Made by a program: the position numbers and the translations under genes. A stretch of DNA of 41,237 bases from an uncultured Dysosmobacter sp. (GTDB lineage Bacteria; Bacillota; Clostridia; Oscillospirales; Oscillospiraceae). Of the stretch, positions 33,261 to 41,152 are shown piece by piece. Location: positions 1 to 41,237 of the forward strand of contig NZ_CANRKH010000025.1 of the NCBI RefSeq assembly GCF_947631165.1. The letters are read 5' to 3'. Every line of letters begins with the position of its first letter. The first letter of the stretch is position 1. The notes under the pieces are model-generated. The model did not search any database. It saw only the letters and a program-made list of their open reading frames with translations, and had not been told where the DNA came from.

Positions 33261-33486
33261 TGCTCCGACAAAAACACCCTTTTGAAAATGACCGAAATCC
33301 TGCAAATATACGGATCGTAATATACAGTGGGCGGATGGGCATTGTCGAGTGAGGGGCGGCCTTATGCTGTGATTTTTAGATGAAATGTTTGCAACGAACA
33401 TTTTGGCCTTTTGAAGCGCGTGACCGATCCGGGCACTTTTTCATATGTGCTCTGATCTCATCATAAGTTTCACCGGAGGCGATTTT

Positions 33487-33648
33487 ATGAAAAACAAAAA
33501 TTTAGCATTGATTCTAAGCGAACAGCGCCATTCTTATGATGAGGAGCAGATTGATAGCATGATCCGGCGAGCTGTGACCGATTGGCTCACAAAAGAACTG
33601 TCCAATGGTTCCTGCGCCGCGTCTTTTCGGCGCAGGGATTTTGAATGA
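33487..33648 (+). CDS. Small protein of unknown function upstream of the recombinase
   Basis: A 53-residue reading frame with a strong GGAGG site 8 nt before the ATG. The first 40 residues (LALILSEQRHSYDEEQIDSMIRRAV and following) look like a helical, charged folded peptide, but the last dozen (SCAASFRRRDFE) are encoded within a hairpin, so the natural end may have been altered. It lies 36 bp before the recombinase gene on the same strand. A recombination-directionality factor or a small regulator are possibilities, not supported by any motif I recognise. Confidence 0.5.
   Translation: MKNKNLALILSEQRHSYDEEQIDSMIRRAVTDWLTKELSNGSCAASFRRRDFE
33611..33640 (+). terminator. Hairpin overlapping the end of the small ORF
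   Basis: CCTGCGCCG (33611-33619) pairs with CGGCGCAGG (33628-33636), followed by GATTTTG. It would attenuate transcription before the recombinase gene. Confidence 0.5.
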
Positions 33649-33684
33649 TTTCTTGACGGGCAGCTGCTCTTGCGCTGAGTCGAG

Positions 33685-35271
33685 ATGAGCGGTTATGCCC
33701 TTGGGGAGGGGTGGCACATCCTTTGCGCAATCTATACACGACTGAGCAAGGAGGATGAAGATAAGCAGCAACGGGAATCCGAGAGTATCCAGAACCAGAA
33801 ATCCCTGCTGATCAACTATGCCGTGGAGCGCGGGTGGGACATCTACCACATCTACTGCGACGAGGACTACTCCGGCGCTGACAGCCTGCGGCCTGACTTC
33901 AACAGGATGATCGAAGCGGCCAAAGAGAAGAAGTTTCAAATCATCCTCTGCAAGAGCCAGTCCCGTTTTACCCGTGATATGGAACTGGTGGAGAAATACA
34001 TCCACGGCCTGTTTCCCATCTGGGGCATCCGGTTCATTGCCATCGCGGACAGCGCCGACACGGAGATCAAGGGAAACAAGAAAGCCCGCCAGATCAACGG
34101 CCTCATCAACGAGTGGTATCTGGAGGACTTGTCGGAGAACATCCGTATGGTCTTTGACATGAAGCGGCGGCAGGGCCAATATATCGGCGGATTTCCCATT
34201 TACGGCTACCAGAAAGACCCTGAAAAGAAGGGCCATCTCATCATAGATCCGGAGGCGGCGGAGGTGGTGCGGCAGATCTTCCGCTGGTCCCTGGAAGGTC
34301 ACGGAAAGCAGGGCATTGCCCACATGCTCAATGACCGGGGAGTGGTCAATCCAACCCGGTACAAGGCGGAGCGGGGCTGGGACAGCAACCACTTCTGTAA
34401 GCGGGATTTCGGCCTTTGGAACAAGAACACAGTATGGCGGATCCTCCGAAACGAGATCTACACCGGCGTCATGGTACAGGGGCGGACGAAAAAGGTCAGC
34501 TACAAGTCCAAGACCATGATCACCATGCCGCGGGAACGCTGGTTTCGTGTGGAGGGAACCCATGAGGCTATCATCGACAGGGAGACCTTCGAAACCGTTC
34601 AGCGGAATCTGGATATCCGATCCCGGGAGGATGGCACCGGCATCGTGCATCCCCTGGCGGGTCTTGTGCGGTGCATGGACTGCGGGAGTACTATGAGCAA
34701 GACCTCTAACGGGAAGAAGGGGCCAAGACAGGTGTATTACCTGCGCTGCAAACTGTATGCTGACAGCGGAGCGCAAAAGCTCTGCACTCGTCATTCCATC
34801 CGCCTGGACCGGCTGATCGAATTGGTGCTGGAACGTCTGCGTCATTATATCCAGACTTACTACGTACTGGAGGAACTGAAGCTTCCAACACGCCAGGATA
34901 CCCGAAGGGATGCTCTGCGGCAGGAACAAAAATTGTTGGCCGCTCAGTTGGAAAAGCGAAGCGCCGCACTTAAAAATCTATATCTGGATAGGGTTTCCGG
35001 TGTTTTGAGTGAGGGGCAGTTTGTGGAGCTGAATCAGGACTTTCTTGCGGAGAAAAACCGATGGGAGCAGCGTCTGGCGCAGATCGATGAAGAATTGGCG
35101 GAACAAGAGCAGCCGCGGCGGCAGCAGGATCTGATGGAAAAAGCGAAGGAGCTTCTGAAACTGGATACGCTGCCCAGGGAACTGGCAGTCTCATTGATTG
35201 AAAAGATCGAGATCGGCGAGCGAGACTCGGATGCCGGTCAGCAAAAAATCAAGATCTATTGGAAATTCTGA
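33685..35271 (+). CDS. Large serine recombinase (site-specific integrase)
   Basis: A 528-residue serine integrase. The resolvase domain opens with AIYTRLSKED, the Ser being the nucleophile, and carries the catalytic Arg motif KSQSRFTRD. The recombinase domain follows (GGFPIYGYQKD to RNEIYTGVMVQG), then a zinc-ribbon beginning RCMDCGSTM with a second Cys pair further on, and a C-terminal coiled coil (QEQKLLAAQLEKRSAALKN, AEKNRWEQRLAQIDEELAE). Such enzymes integrate phages and conjugative elements. It is transcribed toward, and ends only 50 bp from, a gene lacking its 5' part, as expected for an integrase next to its attachment site. No other element genes are seen, so the element seems reduced to a remnant. 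The SD site is weak. Confidence 0.93.
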   Translation: MSGYALGEGWHILCAIYTRLSKEDEDKQQRESESIQNQKSLLINYAVERGWDIYHIYCDEDYSGADSLRPDFNRMIEAAKEKKFQIILCKSQSRFTRDMELVEKYIHGLFPIWGIRFIAIADSADTEIKGNKKARQINGLINEWYLEDLSENIRMVFDMKRRQGQYIGGFPIYGYQKDPEKKGHLIIDPEAAEVVRQIFRWSLEGHGKQGIAHMLNDRGVVNPTRYKAERGWDSNHFCKRDFGLWNKNTVWRILRNEIYTGVMVQGRTKKVSYKSKTMITMPRERWFRVEGTHEAIIDRETFETVQRNLDIRSREDGTGIVHPLAGLVRCMDCGSTMSKTSNGKKGPRQVYYLRCKLYADSGAQKLCTRHSIRLDRLIELVLERLRHYIQTYYVLEELKLPTRQDTRRDALRQEQKLLAAQLEKRSAALKNLYLDRVSGVLSEGQFVELNQDFLAEKNRWEQRLAQIDEELAEQEQPRRQQDLMEKAKELLKLDTLPRELAVSLIEKIEIGERDSDAGQQKIKIYWKF

Positions 35272-35321
35272 TAGAAAATAGTTTTACGTTTTCTTTGCCT
35301 GCTTTTTTTAAAAGAAAGTAG

Positions 35322-36134
35322 GTGTCCTTAAGCAACATCTCCCATGTGCTGGAGCCCCGGTATCCGGCGGCGGTGGACCGGTATGTGGATCTGGGGCGCT
35401 TTTATGACCTGACCGCCGCCAAGGCAGCCGCTGACGAGGTGAAGGCCCACACCCACGCCTATCAGAATGCCTATGTACGGGCCTACCACTGCCTGAAGGC
35501 GGCCCGGCAGGTGGAGCTGGACGCCGTGGCGGAGGTGGGAAGGACCTTCGACGTCCGGCGGGCGGAGCGGCGGGTCAGCGGTGTGATCCAGCGGGAGCTG
35601 CGGCGGTCGGGAGGGCAGCGGGGCAGAACGACCCGGCGGTTTTTGGGCAGCCTGACCCACAAGGGATATATTTGGCGGTTCGACAGCGTGGACGCGCTGT
35701 GTCCCCGGGTCTATGAGTTTGCCGATAGCTGGGAGCTGGCAGGGCGGTATCTGGCGCGGCTCCATGATGCGGCGGCGGCCAACGGCTGGGACACCATCGC
35801 CTGTGCCGCCCCGGAGGAACCGGAACGGCTGGAGCATCTGCTGATCCCCGGACTGGGGCTGGCATTCGTCACCTCCCGGCCTGGGATGGACTACGGCAAC
35901 AAGCCCTTCCGCCGCATCCGGCTGGACGCCATGGCGGAGCCGGAGGGCAAGTCCCGCCTGCGGTTCCAGACCCGAATGGCGGCTCTGCTGCGGGAGGAGG
36001 GCGTCGCGGCCCTGAAAGACGCCAAGGCCAACCACGACAAACTGGAGGCGGTCTACAATCCCTATGTGGATTTTGACGGCGTCCGGGCGCTGGCGGCCAT
36101 GGAGATCGGGCGGCTGCTGAGCTATTTGGGATAA
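35322..36134 (+). pseudogene. P-loop ATPase (PRK06851-like) truncated at its 5' end
   Basis: The frame of 270 residues begins at a GTG right after a stop and without a good ribosome binding site. From SHVLEPRYPAAVDRYVDLG onward it matches the middle and C-terminal part of PRK06851-type ATP-binding proteins, including the RVYEFADSW segment and LEHLLIPGLGLAFVTS and YNPYVDFDGV near the end. Intact members have about 80-100 residues before this point, carrying the GGPGVGKST Walker A. Those are absent here and not found elsewhere in the window. The join is within 50 bp of the recombinase stop, so the integration event probably split or deleted the gene. Family call is from memory of the motif pattern. 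Confidence 0.7.
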
Positions 36135-36140
36135 CAAAAA

Positions 36141-36171
36141 AAGGACCTGGCCCTAGGCCAGGTCCTTTTTT
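36141..36171. terminator. Bidirectional terminator between convergent genes
   Basis: GGACCTGGCC (36143-36152) and GGCCAGGTCC (36156-36165) form a 10-bp stem around CTA, flanked by a long A run and T run. It serves the truncated ATPase gene and the opposing BlaR1-like gene. Confidence 0.92.
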
Positions 36172-36180
36172 GATGACTGC

Positions 36181-37980
36181 CTATTCGGCCCCGGAGGCCA
36201 AAATGGCCTTGGCCTCTTCAATGGTCATACTGCTGGTGTCGATTCCACCGCCGCTTCCGCCATACGTCCACTGGCCGATCACATTGCCGTTGGCGTCATA
36301 CATGGGAAGCTGGTAGGGGCCGGGATTTGCTTTTTTCCATTCCATATAGGCCACAGCATCTTCTGGTGTCTGTATAGCAGCTTCGATGTCATAGCCGGGT
36401 TCATCGGTCCGGCGGACATAGCCGGAAAGACCGCTGTCAGGGTCTGTGACACCATACAAGTCCGGATGGTAGCCGACATAATTTGCCAGAGAGTCGAGAC
36501 CATAGCTCTCGCCGTTTTTATTTTTGGGATAGTCTCCATTGACCAGCTGGGACAGCCATTGTTCCACAGACGCGCTGGAGTGCTTCGCCAGCAGGGCCTC
36601 CTTGTTGCCAACCATGTACTCAAGATACGAATAACCGTCTTTGCCGATGAACGCCTTATAGACAACGCTGTTTACACCGCGATACGCTGCCGGGTCATCG
36701 TCAGGCAGCAGCGTGCCGCCTCGGGCCAGGATCAGGTCTGTGTTGCCCCGGACGGCGTCGGGATAGAGTGCCGTGGCTTTAGCAGCTTCGCCGGGCCGTG
36801 CCGCGTTTGTCTTTTCAGAGGCCGCGGGTCTTGCCGGCGTCCGGACCGCTGCGCCGGTATCCGACGGCGGCTCCACCGTATCCTTTTGCAGTTCACGCTC
36901 TGGAAGCGGCCCCTGTGGGGCATCGTTTTCGTTTCGGACATTCTGGATGGTTTGGGGTCCGGTCTCCCGCTGGACCAGCGGACCTCTGGCGGCAAAAGCC
37001 GCCGCGGTGCCGCAGGACAGGATGACCGCCGCCAGCGCCAGGGCCAGCAGCCGTTTTCTGCCTTTCAGTTTTTCAGATCGCATCACACGGATCAATCTCC
37101 TTTCTATGGTGTCTTTGGCGGACAGGGACACGGCCCACTCACAGGGGCCTGCCGCCGTGCCGGCGGCCAGCTTCAGCAGAATGCTGCCATAGGCGAACCG
37201 TTCGCTTCGGCCCAAGGGAGCGGAGACCCGCTCGTCGCAGCTCTGCTCGCTGAATTCTTTGATCCGCCTGTTCAGCAGGTGGACCAGCGGGTCATACCAG
37301 TGGATGACCGCGGCCAGCATGGAGAAAAAGCGGATCCACAGGTCCCGCTTTTGGACATGGGTCAGCTCGTGAAGGAAGAGATAGCGTAGCTCTTCCCGGC
37401 TGAGGGGCAGGACGGGCAGGACCACCGTGGGCCGCAGCAGGCCTGTGGACAGGGGCGTGGACGCTATGGGGTTTTCCCGCAGCGCGACAGCCCTCTTGAG
37501 GCCTAAATGGTCTCTGCAGGCCGCAAAGACCTCCTGAGTCTCCGGAGCGGAGACGGGACGGTTCTGCGCCAGAAAGCGCCGGCGGAACCGGATGTACGCC
37601 CACAGCTTGTATCCCAGCACCGCCGCCGCGCCCACGGCCCAGACTACCGTCAGGACCTGCATCAGGTCCACGGACAGGGCCACTGGGGCAATCTCAGGCG
37701 TCGGGACGGTCGGAACCGCGGGCAGGACCGTCACCGGGAGCTGAGGGACCGGCAGCAGCTCCGGTATAGCCACGGGAACGGCGGGAGCCGGTCTTGCCGC
37801 CAGCTTTGCCGTTAGGGCCGCCAGAGGCCACACCGGCACCAGAAACAAAAACAGCGCCAGCTTCAGGACCCGGTAGTGCCACAGGGCAGGCAGCCGCTTT
37901 TCCAGCAGCGCGTCCGCCGCCAGCCAGGCCAGCACCACGGCGCTGCCGGGCAGAGCGGTGCGAAGCAGCCCGTCAATCAT
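36181..37980 (-). CDS. BlaR1/MecR1-type M56 sensor metalloprotease
   Basis: A 599-residue membrane protein with four predicted helices. The cytoplasmic zinc protease motif HELTH is at residues 204-208, with the downstream Glu in SEQSCDE, and a last membrane segment (RLLALALAAVILSCG) near 320-340. BlaR1-type proteins sense a signal outside and then trigger removal of the BlaI repressor. The outer C-terminal part (about 250 residues) is not a penicillin-binding domain: it has a Pro/Arg/Glu-rich linker and a YLEYMVGNKEALL to PYQLPMYDANGNVIG region. Its signal is thus unknown. The ATG at 37980 overlaps the blaI stop by 8 nt. Confidence 0.9.
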   Translation of the reverse strand: MIDGLLRTALPGSAVVLAWLAADALLEKRLPALWHYRVLKLALFLFLVPVWPLAALTAKLAARPAPAVPVAIPELLPVPQLPVTVLPAVPTVPTPEIAPVALSVDLMQVLTVVWAVGAAAVLGYKLWAYIRFRRRFLAQNRPVSAPETQEVFAACRDHLGLKRAVALRENPIASTPLSTGLLRPTVVLPVLPLSREELRYLFLHELTHVQKRDLWIRFFSMLAAVIHWYDPLVHLLNRRIKEFSEQSCDERVSAPLGRSERFAYGSILLKLAAGTAAGPCEWAVSLSAKDTIERRLIRVMRSEKLKGRKRLLALALAAVILSCGTAAAFAARGPLVQRETGPQTIQNVRNENDAPQGPLPERELQKDTVEPPSDTGAAVRTPARPAASEKTNAARPGEAAKATALYPDAVRGNTDLILARGGTLLPDDDPAAYRGVNSVVYKAFIGKDGYSYLEYMVGNKEALLAKHSSASVEQWLSQLVNGDYPKNKNGESYGLDSLANYVGYHPDLYGVTDPDSGLSGYVRRTDEPGYDIEAAIQTPEDAVAYMEWKKANPGPYQLPMYDANGNVIGQWTYGGSGGGIDTSSMTIEEAKAILASGAE

Positions 37981-38353
37981 GCTGGGCCTCCTGTTCAAAC
38001 CAGTGCTTCAATTCCTCCAGTTCGGTCTTGCTGATTCCCTGGCCGCCGTAAAATGCCGCCAGGAAATCCAGCAGGGAGCCATGGTACATGGAATCGATAA
38101 CGTATTTCGCTTCCTGCTTGTGGTAGTCTGCCTGGGTCAGGGCTGGGGAGTAGAGCTTGTTCTTGCCCCGCTTTTCTGCCCGCAGTACGCCCTTTTCCGT
38201 CAGACGGGTCAAAAAGGTGGAAAGGGTCTGCACTTTCCAGCCCTTATAGGCAAACAGCTCCAGCAGTTGGGACGTGGTGACGGGGCCGGCCATCTCCCAG
38301 ATCACCTTCATGATCTCCATCTCGGAGTCAGACAGGCTTTGAAATCGTGTCAT
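37973..38353 (-). CDS. BlaI/MecI-family transcriptional repressor
   Basis: A 126-residue winged-helix repressor: LSDSEMEIMKVIWEMAGPVTTSQLLE at the N-terminus and TLSTFLTRLTEKGVLRAEKRGKN as recognition helix and wing, then a C-terminal dimerisation part (LEELKHWFEQEA). The ATG at 38353 follows GGGGGTG; the longer frame overlaps the operators. It controls its own operon, as three matching operator palindromes lie directly upstream, and is coupled to the BlaR1 gene. Confidence 0.93.
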   Translation of the reverse strand: MTRFQSLSDSEMEIMKVIWEMAGPVTTSQLLELFAYKGWKVQTLSTFLTRLTEKGVLRAEKRGKNKLYSPALTQADYHKQEAKYVIDSMYHGSLLDFLAAFYGGQGISKTELEELKHWFEQEAQHD

Positions 38354-38372
38354 GAAATATACACCCCCATAA

Positions 38373-38450
38373 ACTACATGCATGTAGTACAATATCATAT
38401 TACTACATGGTTGTAGTAAAGTCAAGCATTATTTACTACGATCTTGTAGA
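38373..38450. promoter_or_regulatory. Three BlaI/MecI operator palindromes
   Basis: ACTACATGCATGTAGT (38373-38388) is a perfect palindrome. TTACTACA and TGTAGTAA (38400-38407, 38412-38419) form a second with 4-nt centre, and TTACTAC with TTGTAGA (38433-38450) a weaker third. All contain the TACTACA/TGTAGTA core known for BlaI and MecI. Centres are about 29 and 32 bp apart. The middle one fills the promoter spacer. Confidence 0.85.
38397..38425 (-). promoter_or_regulatory. Promoter of the blaI-blaR1 operon
   Basis: Minus-strand TTGACT (38425-38420) and TAATAT (38402-38397) are spaced by 17 bp. An operator lies exactly between them, with others just up- and downstream. Confidence 0.8.
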
Positions 38451-38494
38451 AAATAAAAAGCAACGGGTCTTCGGCAGAACGTACATTGTAAAAG

Positions 38495-38522
38495 AGCTGC
38501 CCTCTAGGAACGGAGGGCAGCT
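38495..38522 (-). terminator. Terminator of the nucleotidase gene
   Basis: A 10-bp stem (38495-38504 with 38513-38522) with an 8-nt loop has TCTTTT downstream on the minus strand, about 60 bp after the stop codon. Confidence 0.75.
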
Positions 38523-38580
38523 TATAACGGGAGCAAGAAATAGACCCTGTGACGAAATTCGTGTTCCAGTGGGATCCCTT

Positions 38581-39264
38581 TTATACAATATCCAATAGTC
38601 TTCGCAGATCCCGGATCTCATAGTCGATGCGCAGGCCCGTCGGTCGGGGCTTTCCTTTGGGATTGAACCAGCAGCAGGGGAGTCCGGCGTTGTTGGCGCC
38701 TTGGATATCGGTGGACAGAGAATCGCCGATGACCAGGGTGTTTTCCGCCGTGATGGCGTGGAGCTGGGTCCGAACGTAGTCGTAATAGGCCCGGCTCGGC
38801 TTGGAGGCGCCTGCCTCTTCGGAGATGAAGGCACCGGCGAACAGGTGGCCGAAGGGGCAGTTCCGCAGGCGGCTCCGCTGCACGGAGGCTACGGCGTTGG
38901 TGACGATGTACAGCCGGTGTCCCCGCTCCGCCAGAGTGCGGCAGACCTCCTCGGCGTGGGGCAGCGGGAATACCACCTGCCCTAGGGCTGTCAGATAATC
39001 CCGGTTGCACTGGGCGGGATCCCGCTCCAGCCCCAGTGCCCGCAGAAAGCGGACATAGCGTTCCAAGGTCACGAATTCCTTCGTGACCTCGCCCTGATCA
39101 AAGGCGGTCCACAGCACCTCATTGATCTCACGGTACAGCTGCCGGATCTCCGGGGTGTCCGGGATGTCATGGGCGCGGCACATGATGGAGAAGGCCCTGG
39201 CGGAGGCCTGAGAGAAATCGAACAGCGTATCGTCCGCGTCGAACAGCAGATAGGGGTATCTCAT
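38581..39264 (-). CDS. yjjG: YjjG-family noncanonical pyrimidine nucleotidase (HAD superfamily)
   Basis: A 227-residue HAD phosphatase. Motif I is LLFDADDTLFDF with the nucleophilic Asp near residue 9, motif II IVTNA, the motif III Lys in ASKPSRAYYDYV and motif IV VIGDSLSTDIQGA. The YjjG type has an acidic cap and removes noncanonical pyrimidine nucleotides. The ATG at 39264 follows GGAAGCCC. It stands alone between the BlaI unit and the sporulation genes. Substrate by family resemblance only. Confidence 0.88.
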   Translation of the reverse strand: MRYPYLLFDADDTLFDFSQASARAFSIMCRAHDIPDTPEIRQLYREINEVLWTAFDQGEVTKEFVTLERYVRFLRALGLERDPAQCNRDYLTALGQVVFPLPHAEEVCRTLAERGHRLYIVTNAVASVQRSRLRNCPFGHLFAGAFISEEAGASKPSRAYYDYVRTQLHAITAENTLVIGDSLSTDIQGANNAGLPCCWFNPKGKPRPTGLRIDYEIRDLRRLLDIV

Positions 39265-39377
39265 AGGCGGGCTTCCTTTCGGATATTTAGGTGTCTACTA
39301 TCCTATCACAGGCCCAGGAAAAAGACAATCACCAGCAGAGGGATTTCCCCATACCATAAAACGAGGGGGCGTGCTGG

Positions 39378-40223
39378 ATGAATACGTGCTTTGGCATTAT
39401 TGGCGGTGACCGGCGGCAGGCGGAGTTGGCCGGATTGTTGGAAACCGATGGAAATACAGTTTATACTTATGGCCTGGAGCCTTGGAGACCGGGCGGCTCT
39501 TTGGAGCTGGCATCGTCGGCGGAGGCTGTGATCCTGCCCCTGCCGCTTTGCAGGGGGGACGGCTTGCTGAATTGTCAGGAGGCGGTGACTGCCGTGGAGC
39601 TTTTCCGCTACCTGCGGCCCGGTCAGCGGGTCCTGGCGGGGCAGGTGCAGCCCCGGCAGCAACAGGAAGCGGCTTCCTTCGGCCTGACTCTGGAGGACTA
39701 TTTCCTCCGGGAGGAGCTGATGGTAGCCAACGCCGCCGCCACGGCGGAAGCGGCTGTGCAGGTGGCTATGGAGCGCCTGGACCGTACGCTGCTGGGGATG
39801 GATTGCCTGGTACTGGGCTTTGGCCGCATCGGAAAGCTATTGAGCCATCGGCTCCACGGACTGGGCGCCAAGGTGACAGCCGCGGCCCGCAAGCCGGAGG
39901 ACCGGGCCTGGATTCGGGCATATGGCCTGCGCTCCCTGGACATTGCCCATCTGGACGGCACCCTCTCCGATTTCGGCGCGGTATTCAACACCGTCCCCGC
40001 ACCAGTCCTGAATGGCCCGCTGCTGGCGCAGCTGCCGAAGGACTGCTTCTGCGTGGAGCTAGCTTCCATACAGGGCATCGACCTGACGGCGGCAGAGCGC
40101 CTGGGACTGCCTTGCGTCTGGGCCAGGTCCCTGCCAGGGCGAATGGTGCCGTGTACCGCGGCGGAGGCCATTCGAGATGCGGTCTATCATATTTTATTGG
40201 AAGAACGAGGTGACCCAGCGTGA
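39378..40223 (+). CDS. dpaA: Dipicolinate synthase subunit A
   Basis: DpaA (SpoVFA) and DpaB together oxidise dihydrodipicolinate to dipicolinic acid, the spore core chelator of calcium. The 281-residue protein starts FGIIGGDRRQAEL, an NAD-binding type turn, and carries a second Rossmann motif LVLGFGRIGKLLSHRL near residue 150. Both are typical. It is expressed in the mother cell in other spore formers; no sigma-K promoter is claimed here. The stop overlaps dpaB by 4 nt (GTGA). Confidence 0.93.
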   Translation: MNTCFGIIGGDRRQAELAGLLETDGNTVYTYGLEPWRPGGSLELASSAEAVILPLPLCRGDGLLNCQEAVTAVELFRYLRPGQRVLAGQVQPRQQQEAASFGLTLEDYFLREELMVANAAATAEAAVQVAMERLDRTLLGMDCLVLGFGRIGKLLSHRLHGLGAKVTAAARKPEDRAWIRAYGLRSLDIAHLDGTLSDFGAVFNTVPAPVLNGPLLAQLPKDCFCVELASIQGIDLTAAERLGLPCVWARSLPGRMVPCTAAEAIRDAVYHILLEERGDPA

Positions 40224-40795
40224 GAGATGAACGGGTCGGATTTGCGGTATGCGGGTCCTTCTGTACCCATGAGCAGGTACTGAAAGCGCTAAAGAGATTA
40301 ACCGGTATTTACCGGACAGTGATCCCTATTGCCTCTGAAAATACAGCATCCACAGATACCCGCTTTGGGACTTCCAAGGTGCTGTTGGAGCAGCTGAAGG
40401 AACTGACAGGCCATGAGGTGCTGTGCGGCCTGCCGGAGGTGGAGCCTATTGGCCCCAAGGGACTGTTGGATGTGCTGGTCATTGCACCGGCCACCGGAAA
40501 CACCATTGCCAAGCTGGCGGCCGGCATTACGGACACTAGCGTTACCATGGCGGCTAAATCCCATCTGCGGAACGGCCGGCCGGTGGTGATCGCCATGGCC
40601 AGCAATGACGGATTGTCTGCCGGAGCGAAAAATATCGGAGAGCTGCTGGTGCGAAAAAACTACTATTTCGTGCCATTTGGTCAGGACAACGCTATGCAGA
40701 AACCATGCTCTCTGATGGCGGATTTTACCATGATCCCGGAGACCGTGGACGCTGCGCTGCGTGGCCAGCAGCTCCAGCCGGTGCTGCTGCGGTGA
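40220..40795 (+). CDS. dpaB: Dipicolinate synthase subunit B
   Basis: A 191-residue flavoprotein-like subunit (SpoVFB). The family markers are VGFAVCGSFCTHEQ at the start, VIAPATGNTIAKLA in the middle and VPFGQDNAMQKPCSL toward the end. The GTG start at 40220 overlaps the dpaA stop. The pair forms a two-gene sporulation operon ended by a strong terminator. Confidence 0.95.
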   Translation: MRDERVGFAVCGSFCTHEQVLKALKRLTGIYRTVIPIASENTASTDTRFGTSKVLLEQLKELTGHEVLCGLPEVEPIGPKGLLDVLVIAPATGNTIAKLAAGITDTSVTMAAKSHLRNGRPVVIAMASNDGLSAGAKNIGELLVRKNYYFVPFGQDNAMQKPCSLMADFTMIPETVDAALRGQQLQPVLLR

Positions 40796-40799
40796 GCTG

Positions 40800-40829
40800 G
40801 AGACGGGAGGAAGCTCCCGTCTCTTTTTT
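40800..40829 (+). terminator. Terminator after dpaB
   Basis: GAGACGGGAG (40800-40809) pairs with CTCCCGTCTC (40814-40823) and is followed directly by TTTTTT. Confidence 0.95.
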
Positions 40830-41024
40830 GACCGGAGAAAACATTCAGAATAGAAAGAGCGGCATCAGTAAAAACGACGAAAGAGGATGGCAAAAAGCAC
40901 AAAAAGAAATAAGTACAATTGATATCTAGTATTAATAATATTAGCGCAAGACGGGGAAAATTGGCCATAATTTGGGAAAAATGTAAAAGCAGCGGAAAAA
41001 ATTCACAAAGCTGGAAAATAAGGG

Positions 41025-41152
41025 TTGACTTTTGGCGGTTCCTTTGGTATTCTAGCAAAGCTGTCCGATACAAAGACATGGCGGCGAAACACTGGAACGG
41101 GAAGAAATTTCTCGAGTAAAGTGTTGACAAGCCGAAGATTTTGTGGTACAGT
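41025..41152 (+). promoter_or_regulatory. Two tandem sigma-A promoters at the window edge
   Basis: P1 is TTGACT (41025-41030), 17 bp, TATTCT (41048-41053). P2 is TTGACA (41124-41129), 17 bp, TACAGT (41147-41152). They are 99 bp apart and point out of the window. A small hairpin (GGTACA 41145-41150 with TGTACC 41176-41181, enclosing CGCCG-AAAA-CGGCG) overlaps the P2 start. No coding start is seen to 41237. The remaining stretch from 40830 is AT-rich and holds no gene I can support. Tandem strong promoters suggest a highly expressed unit such as an rRNA operon, which is inference only. Confidence 0.65.

Noticed and set aside
33123..33320. 65-residue plus-strand frame in the AT-rich stretch
   Set aside because: Its SD site is 14 nt away, the Lys/Arg/Ser-rich translation shows no domain, and a hairpin lies inside it.
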